This document shows positions 44,398 to 53,711 of a DNA stretch of 64,000 bases, one piece after another. The notes under the pieces are model-generated. The model was given only the letters and a program-made list of their open reading frames with translations. It did not search any database and was not told the origin of the DNA. Origin of the DNA: Paenibacillus dendritiformis (GTDB lineage Bacteria > Bacillota > Bacilli > Paenibacillales > Paenibacillaceae). The translations under genes and the position numbers were made by a program. Position 1 is the first letter of the stretch. Each line of letters starts with the position of its first letter. The DNA lies in contig NZ_LDIG01000274.1 of the NCBI RefSeq assembly GCF_015845845.1, positions 1 through 64,000 on the forward strand, written 5' to 3'.

Positions 44398-45387
44398 TCA
44401 GCTTCGCTCCCATTCCAGGCCATACCGCTTGGCCCTGCCCGGCTTGTTCAGCCAGCCGACGAAATAATCGAGAATATCGCCTTCCCGATTCATCATGACG
44501 AGCGCCACGAGCGGAAATTGCTTCCGGTGGCGGTAGCGGACGTCTGCCCAGCGCACGGCGTAGCCGTAGCGGGTCGGCTCCAGGGTGGCGCATACGAAGC
44601 GGGAGGTGTCCAGCAGCGCCTGCACGGCAGGATGAGATCGGGAAGCTTCGACGAACGGATGGTCGCTGCAGCGGGCCGTATCGGTCCAGGTCACCGTCCC
44701 CCGCTTCCAGTGTCCGAGCCGGAAAGTGCCGTCCCTTCTTTGCTTCACGACATTCCAGCGGGCGAGCGCAACGGTAGGCATGACCGTATACGATTCCCCT
44801 TCCTCGCGCTCGGGATCCCGATCCGGCAGCCTTTGCACGACTTGGCGATGAGCGCGGATGCGCCAGACATAGTACAGAACGAGCACGCCGTACAGAATCG
44901 GAAAGACGACGCGGGGAGAGACAAGCCCGGTCACCCACAGGGCGATGGCGGCGAGATGGGTCGAGAAGATAATCGGGTCGAACAGCGCGATAATATTCAA
45001 GCAGATCCACCGGTTCACGAACGGCCATGCCGCCAATGTTCCATACGGGTTGAACAGGTCGGCGACGATATGAATAACGACGGACAGCGCCGTCCAGGCC
45101 AGCACGTGCCGGAAGGAGGCCCCCGGCATAATGCCGATCGCCACAGCAGCAATCAATACGGACCAGGCAACCGCCATGGGCGGGGAATGGGAGATTCCCC
45201 GATGCTGCTGAATGTATAAAATATTGCTTTTCCACTTGAAAAAGGTATCCGCGTCCGGTGCTTGCGATCCAATCATCACCCCCAAAAGCACGGCTGCCGC
45301 GGTAGCCGGCTCGGAAGCGACGACCGGGTCGCACTGCGACAATCCCGCCAGACCTATTCCCATGACGACATGAGTGCTTGTGTCCAC
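44398..45387 (-). CDS. yfhP: YfhP-like metal-dependent hydrolase (DUF457)
   Basis: 329 aa. The N-terminal membrane-embedded DUF457/YdjM domain has metal-type residues in GSQAPDADTF, HRGISHSP and HIVADLFNPYG, with about five spans to residue 190. The C-terminal soluble part is strand-rich. Bacillus YfhP has the same two-part layout. The GTG at 45387 is preferred: GAGGTGAT lies 5-8 bp before it. The GTG three codons upstream is inside that site. Catalytic activity is unproven in the family. Confidence 0.85.
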   Translation of the reverse strand: MDTSTHVVMGIGLAGLSQCDPVVASEPATAAAVLLGVMIGSQAPDADTFFKWKSNILYIQQHRGISHSPPMAVAWSVLIAAVAIGIMPGASFRHVLAWTALSVVIHIVADLFNPYGTLAAWPFVNRWICLNIIALFDPIIFSTHLAAIALWVTGLVSPRVVFPILYGVLVLYYVWRIRAHRQVVQRLPDRDPEREEGESYTVMPTVALARWNVVKQRRDGTFRLGHWKRGTVTWTDTARCSDHPFVEASRSHPAVQALLDTSRFVCATLEPTRYGYAVRWADVRYRHRKQFPLVALVMMNREGDILDYFVGWLNKPGRAKRYGLEWERS

Positions 45388-45528
45388 TTCGATCACCTCG
45401 CTTGTATTGTGAGCAGGATTGTACCAAAATATGACGGGGAGGCAATAACTTCCCGCCTGAAATCATTAAGTGAAAGCCCAAGGCTCGCTAGAAAGCCATT
45501 TTCAAATTAGGAAAGGATGAGGAAGAGG

Positions 45529-45837
45529 ATGACGCAAACAGATCGAATTATATTTGTGGAATACCGCATCCTGCCGGAGGCGAGAGAGATGTACTTGACC
45601 GCGATCCGCCGCTTGCTGAAGGATCGGCATGACGTTGTGCTGTATGAAGGCACCGACCAGCCGAATGTATTTGTCGAGCAGTGGCTCGGAACGACCGCGG
45701 ATGACTATGCCTCGCTGAAGAAGCTCAGAAGAGAGGGGGCGGAAGGATGGGATGCGGTCACCGCATGCATTGCCGGAGGCGCAGACAAACTGCATATATG
45801 GGAGTTCCGGCGCTCTCCGATCGTACCGGAGGAATAA
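45529..45837 (+). CDS. Uncharacterised small protein, ABM-like
   Basis: 102 aa. Begins with a strand (RIIFVEYRILPEAREMYL), a helix (LTAIRRLLKDR), strands (VVLYEGTDQPNVFVEQW), then another helix. This is the ferredoxin-like pattern of antibiotic-biosynthesis-monooxygenase and related dimeric domains. The family call is from secondary-structure pattern only. The ATG at 45529 has better spacing from GGATGAGG than the ATG at 45517. It lies 140 bp before ctaB, which has its own promoter. Confidence 0.65.
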   Translation: MTQTDRIIFVEYRILPEAREMYLTAIRRLLKDRHDVVLYEGTDQPNVFVEQWLGTTADDYASLKKLRREGAEGWDAVTACIAGGADKLHIWEFRRSPIVPEE

Positions 45838-45881
45838 CTGGCTGAAGTCGGTGTCAAATTGATGAACGATTCCTCGAAACG

Positions 45882-45911
45882 TTGTCATTGTTCGGATATA
45901 TTTGCTATGAT
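45882..45911 (+). promoter_or_regulatory. Promoter of ctaB-sco
   Basis: TTGTCA (45882-45887), 18 bp, TATGAT (45906-45911), about 65 bp before the ctaB start. Confidence 0.65.
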
Positions 45912-45976
45912 AAAAATTACAGCAGAAAGAAAAAGATTCTGCTTTTCTCTGAACACAACAAGGAGGAACGGGTCGC

Positions 45977-46909
45977 GTGGATAAACAAATGACTTATCGG
46001 GGGCCTTCCGATTCCGTTACATTGACGCCGGGGCCGATACGGGTCGGATTATGGAAAGAGTTTATTCAATTAACGAAGCCGGGCATTATCCGCTCGAACC
46101 TGATGGCGGCGTTTGCCGGCTTTTGGGTAGCGGCCAAATGGGATATTCCTTGGCTTACATTGCTGTGGATGCTTGTCGGAACGACGCTGGTCCTCGCATC
46201 CTCATGCGTATTCAACAATTATTTCGATCGGGATTTCGATATGAAGATGGAGCGGACGAAGAAGCGCGCCCTGCCGGAAGGACGATTGAAGCCGAATACC
46301 GTGCTGGGCTATGCCATCATCCTGGGAGCAGCCGGACTGGCGGTGCTGTTCGGCCTCGTCAATGCCTTATCGGGACTCGTGGGCATCGCAGGCATGTTCT
46401 TCTATGTTGTCATATATACGTTGTGGCTCAAGCGCACTTCCACCTGGAGCACGTCTGTAGGCGGCATTTCCGGAGCGATGCCTCCCGTCATCGGCTATGT
46501 TGCCGTCACGGGCCAGCTTGATATGGGGGCTGCGCTGCTGTTCGCGCTGCTGTTCCTGTGGCAGCCGCCGCATTTCTGGGCGCTCGGCATCCGCCGCGTG
46601 GAAGAATACCGCGCAGCCGGCTATCCGCTTCTGCCCGTCGTGAAGGGCATTACCCGCACGAAGTGGCAGATGCTCCCGTATGTCGTCTTGCTGCTGCCGG
46701 TATCGTGGTTGTTCTATTCGTACGGCTATACCGGCATCATTTATGGCATCCTCGGCACCGTCATCAATGCGATTTGGCTGTTCATCTGCATTGCGGGCTT
46801 CCGCGCGAAGGACACCGATGCCTGGGCGAAGAAGAACTTCATTTGGTCCATTAATGTCCTGATGCTGAATATGCTGGTCATGATTCTGGACACGATGGGG
46901 AAAGCGTAA
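45977..46909 (+). CDS. ctaB: Protoheme IX farnesyltransferase (heme O synthase)
   Basis: 310 aa with about eight to nine membrane spans. The prenyltransferase Asp motif is NNYFDRDFDMKMERTKKR (about residues 78-96), with the second conserved region near DAWAKKNF in the C-terminal half. It attaches a farnesyl group to haem b to give haem O for haem-copper oxidases. GTG start with AAGGAGG upstream. Directly followed by a SCO copper chaperone, so the transcript serves cytochrome oxidase assembly. Confidence 0.95.
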   Translation: MDKQMTYRGPSDSVTLTPGPIRVGLWKEFIQLTKPGIIRSNLMAAFAGFWVAAKWDIPWLTLLWMLVGTTLVLASSCVFNNYFDRDFDMKMERTKKRALPEGRLKPNTVLGYAIILGAAGLAVLFGLVNALSGLVGIAGMFFYVVIYTLWLKRTSTWSTSVGGISGAMPPVIGYVAVTGQLDMGAALLFALLFLWQPPHFWALGIRRVEEYRAAGYPLLPVVKGITRTKWQMLPYVVLLLPVSWLFYSYGYTGIIYGILGTVINAIWLFICIAGFRAKDTDAWAKKNFIWSINVLMLNMLVMILDTMGKA

Positions 46910-46960
46910 GGACGCATTTCTGCAACTTATAGCATGGGAAGCCAAGGGGAGGAACGGAGC

Positions 46961-47575
46961 ATGTCGTGGGCGAAGAAGTATTCTTTTCAGATTTTTCTGG
47001 GCGCGCTGGTGGCGGTCTTTGCGATTGTGGTGGCCATTCTGTATTGGCCGCGGGAACCGGACATTCCGATGACCGACAAAAAGGCGCCGGACTTCAGCAT
47101 GCAAAATGTGGACGGCAGCACGGTGACGCTGGCGGACACGAACGGCAAGGTTCGTTTGTTCTATTTCTATTTCACCAACTGCCCGGATGTCTGCCCGCCG
47201 ACGACATACCGCTTGTCTGAAGTGCAGAAGCTGCTTCAGGACAAGGGGATGTTCGGCACCGAGGCGAGCATCGTATCGATTTCCTTCGATCCGGAACGCG
47301 ATACGTTGGAGGAGATTAAGAAATGGTCGGAGAAGTACAATGCCGACTATAGCGGCTGGTACTTCCTGAGGGGCAAGGAAGAGGATGTCGCGAAGATGAT
47401 GCCGGAGTTCGGATCCAGCGTCTTTAAGGACGAGGACGGGAATTTCACGCATCTGAACGTCATCACCTTGGTCGATCGGGACGGCAATATTCGCAAGTAT
47501 TATAACGCGAATGATCTGGAGACGGCTTCCCCTGAAAATATCGCCAAAGATGTCGCGCGTCTCGTCAAAGCTTAA
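46961..47575 (+). CDS. SCO1/SenC copper chaperone (YpmQ-like)
   Basis: 204 aa. A membrane anchor (about 8-29) and a thioredoxin-like domain with copper ligands CPDVC (in FTNCPDVCPPT) and the distal His (in FTHLNVITLVD). It helps load CuA into cytochrome c oxidase. The ATG at 46961 has GGGGAGGAA upstream. Following ctaB by 51 bp; both are for cytochrome oxidase assembly. Confidence 0.93.
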   Translation: MSWAKKYSFQIFLGALVAVFAIVVAILYWPREPDIPMTDKKAPDFSMQNVDGSTVTLADTNGKVRLFYFYFTNCPDVCPPTTYRLSEVQKLLQDKGMFGTEASIVSISFDPERDTLEEIKKWSEKYNADYSGWYFLRGKEEDVAKMMPEFGSSVFKDEDGNFTHLNVITLVDRDGNIRKYYNANDLETASPENIAKDVARLVKA

Positions 47576-47590
47576 TTATATATAGGAAGC

Positions 47591-47950
47591 TCACAGAGGC
47601 GGGGCTGGATCCGGATATATGATATATTCGTCCAGCCCTGCCTTTTCAAGCTGCTGAATCAAGTACTCATCCGGTGTGCCCTCGACCCCGGCGTAGCCGC
47701 GGCGCGTGTAAATATGTTCGGCATCCGGGAACGCGTCCCGCAATATGCCGCGTATCCGCTTGCCCGATGCGTCGTTATCCATGAACAAGTAGACGTCCTT
47801 GTCCTGCGCTTCCTTGCGGAGCTGCTCGGCCCGGAGCGTATTCAAGGTGCCGAATGTGCACAAGATGCCCACTTCCTCGCTTAGAAGCCGCCGCAGCCGG
47901 CTGCGGTCATTCTTTCCTTCCACGATGATGACAATATCCAAAAGTGCCAC
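47591..47950 (-). CDS. Toprim-domain protein (YusF-like)
   Basis: 119 aa stand-alone Toprim domain: IIVEGKND with the catalytic Glu near the N-terminus and the DxD motif in YLFMDNDASGKRIR. Such small Toprim proteins may process or nick nucleic acids; no function is established. The frame opens at a GTG (47950), but that codon touches the ribosome site GGGGGTGG; a TTG at 47941 is better spaced and may be the true start (116 aa). Confidence 0.8.
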   Translation of the reverse strand: MALLDIVIIVEGKNDRSRLRRLLSEEVGILCTFGTLNTLRAEQLRKEAQDKDVYLFMDNDASGKRIRGILRDAFPDAEHIYTRRGYAGVEGTPDEYLIQQLEKAGLDEYIIYPDPAPPL

Positions 47951-48045
47951 CCCCTGCTGTATCCATTACCGCCATGCTTCTCTACTTATAATGTACCACA
48001 ATGAAGCGAACCGCCTGCAAGAGGCTTCCCGTGACCGCACAAAAG

Positions 48046-48069
48046 AGGCTTGCCGGGATTGGCAAGCCG
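48046..48069 (-). terminator. Terminator of the YjcZ-like gene
   Basis: GGCTTGCC/GGCAAGCC stem. On the minus strand it is followed by TCTTTTG and lies 31 bp past the stop at 48100. Confidence 0.7.
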
Positions 48070-48099
48070 CATGAGGTGAGAGCGTAACAGAAATGACTG

Positions 48100-48255
48100 C
48101 TAGCAATATGGCGCCCGCAAAATAATGACGAGCAAGATGTAAAGGACGAGGATGGTGCCGGTCGATGTCCAGAATCCGGGGTAAACAGGAGCAGGCTTCG
48201 CTGCGGGGGCCACAGCCGCAGGACCAGGTCCGCAAGGGTTGTAACCGTGGCTCAT
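48100..48255 (-). CDS. YjcZ-like small sporulation membrane peptide, 51 aa
   Basis: Starts MSHGYNPCGPGPAAV with an Ala/Pro-rich stretch, then one membrane span (STGTILVLYILLVIILRAP) and a short end. This head-plus-span layout is that of YjcZ/YjbQ-type sporulation peptides. ATG with GAGGTGAAA 7 bp upstream and its own terminator. The gene is below the usual length cutoff. Confidence 0.75.
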   Translation of the reverse strand: MSHGYNPCGPGPAAVAPAAKPAPVYPGFWTSTGTILVLYILLVIILRAPYC

Positions 48256-48378
48256 CTCGTTTCACCTCGCTTTCCCGAGGGGTCATTTGTTACAATGCTA
48301 TACTATGTCGGCGCCTGCCTCGGGGCATGTGCATATACCCAGATCCGCCCGAATGGGCGGATGCGCGAGACGCGGCCT

Positions 48379-49557
48379 CTATATCCGCGTCGTCGTGCGC
48401 GTTGCGGGAAGAAGTGAAGGCGGCAGAAAAGCTTGCTTCGCCGGCAGCAGCGTGACTGCAATCATGAGAACGACGAATGCGATAAAATAAGGGGATATCG
48501 TATCTCTAATCTGCCCCGCGATCATCGGGCCAAGGAAGGAACCGATGGAAGAGGAAATCGCCAGGATGGAAAATATCCGTCCAAAACGGGTTCCTCCGCT
48601 TAATAAAATCAAATGGGAGGACATCGCGGGCAAAATGATTCCTTTGGTCATTCCGATAAGGAACAGCGTCGCCAGCAGCGGCACCGGCCAATGGATGGCC
48701 AGTCCGAAAAAGAGCAGCGCCAAAGCGAATGCGCCCATCCACGTCCTCGTATACGGTTGATAATGGTTCAGGAACAGCAGGCTCAACGTGAACAATGCGC
48801 CCAAGCTGACGGCCGAGAACAGGATGCCGGCCCGCATAATCGATTCGAGCGCGTCCGCCATCAGCGGAAGCTCGAAGAACAGGATGCCCTGGGACAGCGA
48901 GATGGCAAGCGGCATGAAATAAAAGCGCCATGGGACCGGCACGGCTTCCGGCTGCTTGATCGGCTCTGAAGGAACGCCCTCCGCCTGCGGCGTCAAAGAA
49001 ACGGCATCTTGGCTGATATCCCGAATGAAGAACCAGGCCAGCACGCCGACGATGAGCAGCATAATGCCGAGCGCCTGGAAGGCCATGCCGAACCCGATTT
49101 TGGCGACGAGATAGGCGCCGGCGGCCGGGGAGACGACCGAGGCGAGCGTATGAATGAGGCCGTTGCCTGCCATCAGCTTCCCTTGATGCACATGATCCCG
49201 GGCCATGCGTGCGAGGAGGGACAAGCAGGCCGGTGACAGGAAGGCGAGCACGAACCCGCTGATAGAGCGAAGCACGAGCAGCTCCCATGGGTTGACGACA
49301 TGGGCCTGCAAAATCATGATTACCCCGGCGCCGATCAGACTGAACACAATAAAAATCCGGCTACCGAATCGGTCGATTCCGTAACCGGCCAGCAGGTTGC
49401 CCGGCAGATGGGTGAAGGAGTACATCCCCATCATCAGTCCGATGAAGGAGGGCGCCGCACCTATTGAGATGGCAAACGGGGTTAGAATCGGGTATTGCGC
49501 GTGCAAATCAAAGAAAGCAACGAACAAGAACAAATAGAGCCACAGCACTGAGCGCAA
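48379..49557 (-). CDS. Major facilitator superfamily permease
   Basis: 392 aa, 12 membrane spans in two halves joined by a cytoplasmic loop rich in Glu and Pro. The motif-A-like loop is GNLLAGYGIDRFGSRI. TTG start at 49557 with TTGGAGGTGACTG upstream, with a GTG three codons later as an alternative. It resembles drug or sugar efflux permeases but the substrate is unknown. A perfect 8-bp hairpin (48343-48362) lies beyond the stop. Confidence 0.85.
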   Translation of the reverse strand: MRSVLWLYLFLFVAFFDLHAQYPILTPFAISIGAAPSFIGLMMGMYSFTHLPGNLLAGYGIDRFGSRIFIVFSLIGAGVIMILQAHVVNPWELLVLRSISGFVLAFLSPACLSLLARMARDHVHQGKLMAGNGLIHTLASVVSPAAGAYLVAKIGFGMAFQALGIMLLIVGVLAWFFIRDISQDAVSLTPQAEGVPSEPIKQPEAVPVPWRFYFMPLAISLSQGILFFELPLMADALESIMRAGILFSAVSLGALFTLSLLFLNHYQPYTRTWMGAFALALLFFGLAIHWPVPLLATLFLIGMTKGIILPAMSSHLILLSGGTRFGRIFSILAISSSIGSFLGPMIAGQIRDTISPYFIAFVVLMIAVTLLPAKQAFLPPSLLPATRTTTRI

Positions 49558-49653
49558 AGTTCAGTCACCTCCAAATCGCTATGCTATACTTGTACGTTGG
49601 AAGGGACGAACTTAGTACCCCAAGATGCGATATGCCGCTGAAGGCGGGGCTGA

Positions 49654-49684
49654 TTGCCACAAATAATGGGAATGATGCTATAAT
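49654..49684 (+). promoter_or_regulatory. Promoter of the 49709-51312 gene pair
   Basis: TTGCCA (49654-49659), 19 bp, then an extended -10 TGC-TATAAT (49676-49684). Confidence 0.55.
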
Positions 49685-49708
49685 ACGTGGTGGAAAGGGT
49701 GGTTATCA

Positions 49709-50149
49709 GTGAATCAGATGGATATGTGGTTTGAATTTATTAAGCAGAACTGGCTCATTTTCCTCATTGCGCTTATCGTTTTGTTCGTTATCGTGAGCTT
49801 CGTGAAGACGATGGTCAAATGGGCGCTTGTGTTGGTCATTATCGCCGCGGTCGCCGTGTACAGCGGCATCACATGGGATAATATCGATCAGGTGGTCACG
49901 AACGTGAAGGATGAAACGGTCCAGAAGCTGAAGGAGCAGGCGACCCAAGCGATGCTCGATGAAGCCAAAAAGGCGACGTATACGGTCGAGAAGGACGGTA
50001 CGTACACCGTCAAGACGCCGAGTCTCGTGCTGACAGGGAAGGCGGACAGCGGCAAGGTGAATGTGTCGTTCAGCGGCGTGCCGCTCGGCGAATGGGATCT
50101 GAACGACACGCTGCGCCAATTCATCGACAAGGCGAAGCAGAACCAATGA
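49709..50149 (+). CDS. Small membrane protein upstream of the transglutaminase fusion
   Basis: 146 aa. Two N-terminal spans (about 14-33 and 37-55) are followed by an external beta-rich region with VEKDGTYTVKTPSLVLTGKADSG. Not recognised as a named family. GTG at 49709 with GGAAAGGGTGG upstream. Its stop overlaps the next start (ATGA), implying that the two products act together at the membrane. Confidence 0.75.
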   Translation: MNQMDMWFEFIKQNWLIFLIALIVLFVIVSFVKTMVKWALVLVIIAAVAVYSGITWDNIDQVVTNVKDETVQKLKEQATQAMLDEAKKATYTVEKDGTYTVKTPSLVLTGKADSGKVNVSFSGVPLGEWDLNDTLRQFIDKAKQNQ

Positions 50150-51312
50150 GCGCGCAGAGGCTGACAGACGGGAATGCGGTGACGATATTGCTTGGCGTCA
50201 TCGTGCTCCTCTCGGTGCTGCTAGGGGTGAGGAGAGGGGCTTCCGGCTCGGCTCGTCACCTTTTGTCATTTGTGCTGGATACCGCGGCCGTCGTCGTCTC
50301 TGTGCTGGCTTCCTATTGGATAGCGATGACGCTGTCCCCGCTTGTGCAGCGCCAGATGGCCGAATGGAGCATCGCGATTCCGGCGCGGGAGCTGGCGTGG
50401 TGGGAGCAGATCGGCTATACGCTGCTGACCGGGATCCGCGACTTCCCCCTGCTTCGCTTCGCCGTGCTGTTCGCGTTGATTTATATGATAATCCGCTGGA
50501 TAGCCGGCTGGACGCTGGGCGCTCTGGTGCCGGCGGCCGGCAGGGAACGGGCTGAGCATCCGCGGGGAGCGGCGCAGGCCGGACCGTTGAAGACGGTCGG
50601 GAATTGGCTCGCTGGCGCGGTGCTGGGCGGGATCATCGGCATGGCGCGGGCGCTGCTCGTCATCCTCGTGCTGTTCGCTTATGTGACGTGGCAGCCGGAT
50701 ACGAAGGCGAGCGCGATTATCCGCGATTCGGAGGCATACCGGCTGGCAGCCCAGGAGCTGATCGAACCCGTCGCCGGCGACTTCATCGCGTCCCAATGGC
50801 CGGTATTTACTTCCCAGGTCGCCGAAGAGCTGACGGCGCTCATGCAGCGCAAATATGAAGTCGTCGATTCCCATATCCCGGACGACATTGAACAGGCTGC
50901 CGCGGACATTACGGCCGGCGCGCGCTCGGATGAGGAGAAGGCGCGCAAGCTGTACGACTGGATCGGAAGCCGCGTTCAGTATGACTGGGACAAGGCGAAG
51001 CAGTATGAGACGAAGCGGGTCTGGAAGGAACAGACTCCGCAGGATACGTTCGCCACCAAGCAGGGCGTCTGCATCGATTACGCCCGCCTGTATGCGGTCA
51101 TGGCCCGGGCGGCGGATTTGAAGGTAAAGGTCGTGACCGGGCTCGGCTATAACGGCCAAGGCGGGTATGGCCCCCACGCCTGGAATGAGGTCTGGCTCTC
51201 GGAAGAGGAGCGCTGGATTCCGCTGGATGCCACCTGGGCGAGCTCGGGCGATTGGTTCAACCCGCCGGATTTCGCCAAGACGCATGTGCCGGACAAGATC
51301 GCGGCTGGCTAA
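50146..51312 (+). CDS. CvpA-like membrane domain fused to a transglutaminase-like peptidase
   Basis: 388 aa. The first ~185 residues hold about five membrane spans in a CvpA-like arrangement. A linker leads to a transglutaminase-like domain with catalytic Cys309 (GVCIDYARL), His344 (HAWNEVW) and Asp361 (PLDATW), complete and in the canonical order. Such domains often act as cysteine peptidases. The catalytic part should lie outside if the last helix exits. ATG at 50146 overlaps the previous stop. A role in envelope protein processing, next to two PBPs, is inferred. Confidence 0.88.
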   Translation: MSAQRLTDGNAVTILLGVIVLLSVLLGVRRGASGSARHLLSFVLDTAAVVVSVLASYWIAMTLSPLVQRQMAEWSIAIPARELAWWEQIGYTLLTGIRDFPLLRFAVLFALIYMIIRWIAGWTLGALVPAAGRERAEHPRGAAQAGPLKTVGNWLAGAVLGGIIGMARALLVILVLFAYVTWQPDTKASAIIRDSEAYRLAAQELIEPVAGDFIASQWPVFTSQVAEELTALMQRKYEVVDSHIPDDIEQAAADITAGARSDEEKARKLYDWIGSRVQYDWDKAKQYETKRVWKEQTPQDTFATKQGVCIDYARLYAVMARAADLKVKVVTGLGYNGQGGYGPHAWNEVWLSEEERWIPLDATWASSGDWFNPPDFAKTHVPDKIAAG

Positions 51313-51328
51313 TCCACTATTTAGGGCT

Positions 51329-51358
51329 TTGAAGGGGAATTCCTATCTATGCTAAAAT
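51329..51358 (+). promoter_or_regulatory. Promoter of the first PBP gene
   Basis: TTGAAG (51329-51334), 18 bp, TAAAAT (51353-51358) with an upstream TGC extension. Confidence 0.6.
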
Positions 51359-51400
51359 GGTTGGGAAGCAAGTTACAGCGGGAGAAAGGTTGATAGAGCA

Positions 51401-53509
51401 GTGACTCATCCTCATCATGATCCGGAAAAGCGTGAAGTTCTCAACCGGCGCAATTTTTCGCATCGGTTGAATATATTCTTTTTTGTTACATTTGCGGTAT
51501 TCTCCGTACTTATCGTGCGGTTAGCGATATTGCAGTTCGTGGAAGGCCCGAGCCTGAAGGAGAAGGAAGCGCAGCTCGGTTACAAGGAGACGCCGATCCC
51601 GCCGCTTCGGGGCTCGATCTATGATGCGTCCGGAACGCAGGTCGCCTATTCGACCTCGACCCAGTCCTTATATTTCAATATTGAGAAAAATTACGGGGAT
51701 CCGAAGAAGGCCGAATTGACCGACGCGCAGAAGAAGAACCGGGAAGAGGCGAAACGCTTGGCTGAGCGGTTGGCCGATGTCTTCGAGAAGTATGGCGATC
51801 CCGAAGACAAGCCGCTGACGGCCGACGTCATTTACAATGATCTGATGGATCTGTCGGCGCGCGTCAATTTCACGTATACGCCGCGCATCATCAAGACCGG
51901 CCTGACCCGGAAGGAAGTGGCCTACTTCCTGGAGCACAAGCCGGAGTTCCCGGGCATCGATATCGTGGAGGACAGCGTGCGCCACTACGAACCGATGGCG
52001 GTGCAGACGGTCGGGTATTTGAAAAAGTTCAAGGGCGTGCGCGACAATCCTGGGTATTATAACGATATTTATAATAATCGCGCCTCGACGCCGTCCGAGA
52101 AGCAATATCTTGATTACGAGGATGTCGGCTTCGACGGCATTGAGCTGATGTATCAGGAAGAGCTGCGGGGATTGAACGGGGTGAAGAAGTTTCCCGTCAA
52201 TGTGGCGAACCGCATCATCGGGCCGATGGAGCTGACGAAGCCGCAGCGCGGCAACGATATCCATCTGACGATTCATCGCCATGTGCAGAAGGCGACCGAG
52301 GATGCCATTATGCAGACGCTGGAGCGGATCAGGAACTCTTCGAACCGCTCGGAGCGTGCGCCGCACGCGCGTACCGGCTATGCGGTCGCGATGGAGGTCG
52401 ATACCGGGAACATCGTCGCGATGGCGAGCATGCCGGATTACAATCCGAACGTGTGGCGGAACGGGTCGATTACTCCGGAGGATTATGACCAATACCAATA
52501 CTATTTGATGAACGGAGCGATCCGCGACGTCCCGGCGCCCTATGAGGACGACAAAGAGCGGATGAAGCATCCGGGCTCCGTCGTCTATCTCGGCTCGACG
52601 ATGAAGCCGCTGTCGGTGCTGATCGGTCTCCAGGAGAAGCTGTTCGCTCTCGGCGAGACCTATTACGACGGCGGATACGCCCAGTTCGGACGGGTCGGCT
52701 ACGAGACCAAGGTGTGGAACTCGGGCAATGTCGGCTACGGACGCATCGGAGCTTCGCGCGCATTGGAAGTGTCCTCCAACGCCTTCATGGTCGATATGAT
52801 CGGGAAGCGGCTCTATTCCATGCCGACGGTCAACGGGCGCAACGGGCTGAAGGTATGGGATGAGTATATGGACGCCTTCGGGCTCGGCGTCCTGACGGGA
52901 AGCGGCCTGCCGCGCGAGCAGGCGGGAGCCAAGGATTACTTGCTCGAGGCCGAGCGCAATAACGCGCAATCCGCGCTGGTCTACGCTTCCTTCGGCCAGC
53001 AGGGGAAATATACGACCTTGCAGCTTGCCCAATATGCCGCCACGCTGGCGAACCGCGGCACGCGCATCAAGCCGCAGCTCGTGAGCAAGATTACCGACGG
53101 CAACGGCCAAGTCGTGAAGACATTCGGCCGCGAGGAGCTGAACAAGACGAAAATCGACGATGCCTACTGGAATGTCGTCGAGGACGGCATGCTGAAGGTT
53201 AGAGTCCACGGCTTCGACGGCTTCCCTTACTCATTCTACCGCAAGACGGGGACGTCGCAGATGGACGTCGCCGGAGGACGGGTCGACAACGCGGTGTTCA
53301 TCGCGTATGCCCCGGCGGAGAAGCCGAAGCTGGCCGTCGCCGTCGTCGTGCCGGAGGGCGGCTTCGGTTCGTACGGTGCGGCGCCGATTGCGCGGGCGAT
53401 GTTCGACGCGTATGATGAGGCGTATGGCTTGGACGGCACGCCGAAGAAGAAGCCGGATGAGTTGAAGGACGAGCAGGCGGATGCGTCCGCCGGGCAGGGT
53501 GCGGAATAA
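51401..53509 (+). CDS. Class B penicillin-binding protein (PBP2-type), copy 1
   Basis: 702 aa. A cytoplasmic start and one span (NIFFFVTFAVFSVLIVRLAIL) are followed by an N-terminal dimerisation domain with ETPIPPLRGSIYDASG. The transpeptidase domain has Ser in GSTMK (SxxK), SSN (SxN) and KTGTS. It crosslinks peptidoglycan, most likely in cell elongation with a RodA partner. GTG start matching the paralogue. Acidic C-terminal tail (DELKDEQADASAGQGAE). Similar by eye at roughly four of five residues to the following PBP. Confidence 0.94.
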   Translation: MTHPHHDPEKREVLNRRNFSHRLNIFFFVTFAVFSVLIVRLAILQFVEGPSLKEKEAQLGYKETPIPPLRGSIYDASGTQVAYSTSTQSLYFNIEKNYGDPKKAELTDAQKKNREEAKRLAERLADVFEKYGDPEDKPLTADVIYNDLMDLSARVNFTYTPRIIKTGLTRKEVAYFLEHKPEFPGIDIVEDSVRHYEPMAVQTVGYLKKFKGVRDNPGYYNDIYNNRASTPSEKQYLDYEDVGFDGIELMYQEELRGLNGVKKFPVNVANRIIGPMELTKPQRGNDIHLTIHRHVQKATEDAIMQTLERIRNSSNRSERAPHARTGYAVAMEVDTGNIVAMASMPDYNPNVWRNGSITPEDYDQYQYYLMNGAIRDVPAPYEDDKERMKHPGSVVYLGSTMKPLSVLIGLQEKLFALGETYYDGGYAQFGRVGYETKVWNSGNVGYGRIGASRALEVSSNAFMVDMIGKRLYSMPTVNGRNGLKVWDEYMDAFGLGVLTGSGLPREQAGAKDYLLEAERNNAQSALVYASFGQQGKYTTLQLAQYAATLANRGTRIKPQLVSKITDGNGQVVKTFGREELNKTKIDDAYWNVVEDGMLKVRVHGFDGFPYSFYRKTGTSQMDVAGGRVDNAVFIAYAPAEKPKLAVAVVVPEGGFGSYGAAPIARAMFDAYDEAYGLDGTPKKKPDELKDEQADASAGQGAE

Positions 53510-53533
53510 TCCCATAATTACGCAGGATGCGAG

Positions 53534-53613
53534 GACGCTGATGCGTTCGCATAAGCGGTTGGCCTTCTTGGGGGAACCTTGAGGACAACGCTGCGAACGG
53601 TCAGCGTCTTTTT
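53534..53613 (+). terminator. Terminator between the two PBP genes
   Basis: Outer stem GACGCTGA/TCAGCGTC, inner GCGTTCGCA/TGCGAACG, then TTTTTT. A diverged copy of the 5' arm lies after the second PBP gene. Confidence 0.8.
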
Positions 53614-53636
53614 TGTTTTTCTTCGGTTCGGGTGCT

Positions 53637-53667
53637 TTGGCATCAAGTCATAAGGATGTGGTAAAAT
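53637..53667 (+). promoter_or_regulatory. Promoter of the second PBP gene
   Basis: TTGGCA (53637-53642), 19 bp, TG-extended TAAAAT (53662-53667). Confidence 0.5.
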
Positions 53668-53711
53668 AATGTATCAAGACAAATTCATGGGCAGAAAGGA
53701 TGACCCGACCA

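Noticed and set aside
51668-53209. 513-codon open frame antisense to PBP copy 1, and similar long antisense frames opposite zwf, trpS, the SBP and pepF
   Set aside because: GC-rich codon bias on the plus strand keeps the antisense frame open. They lack starts with ribosome sites and any family motif, while the sense frames are certain genes.
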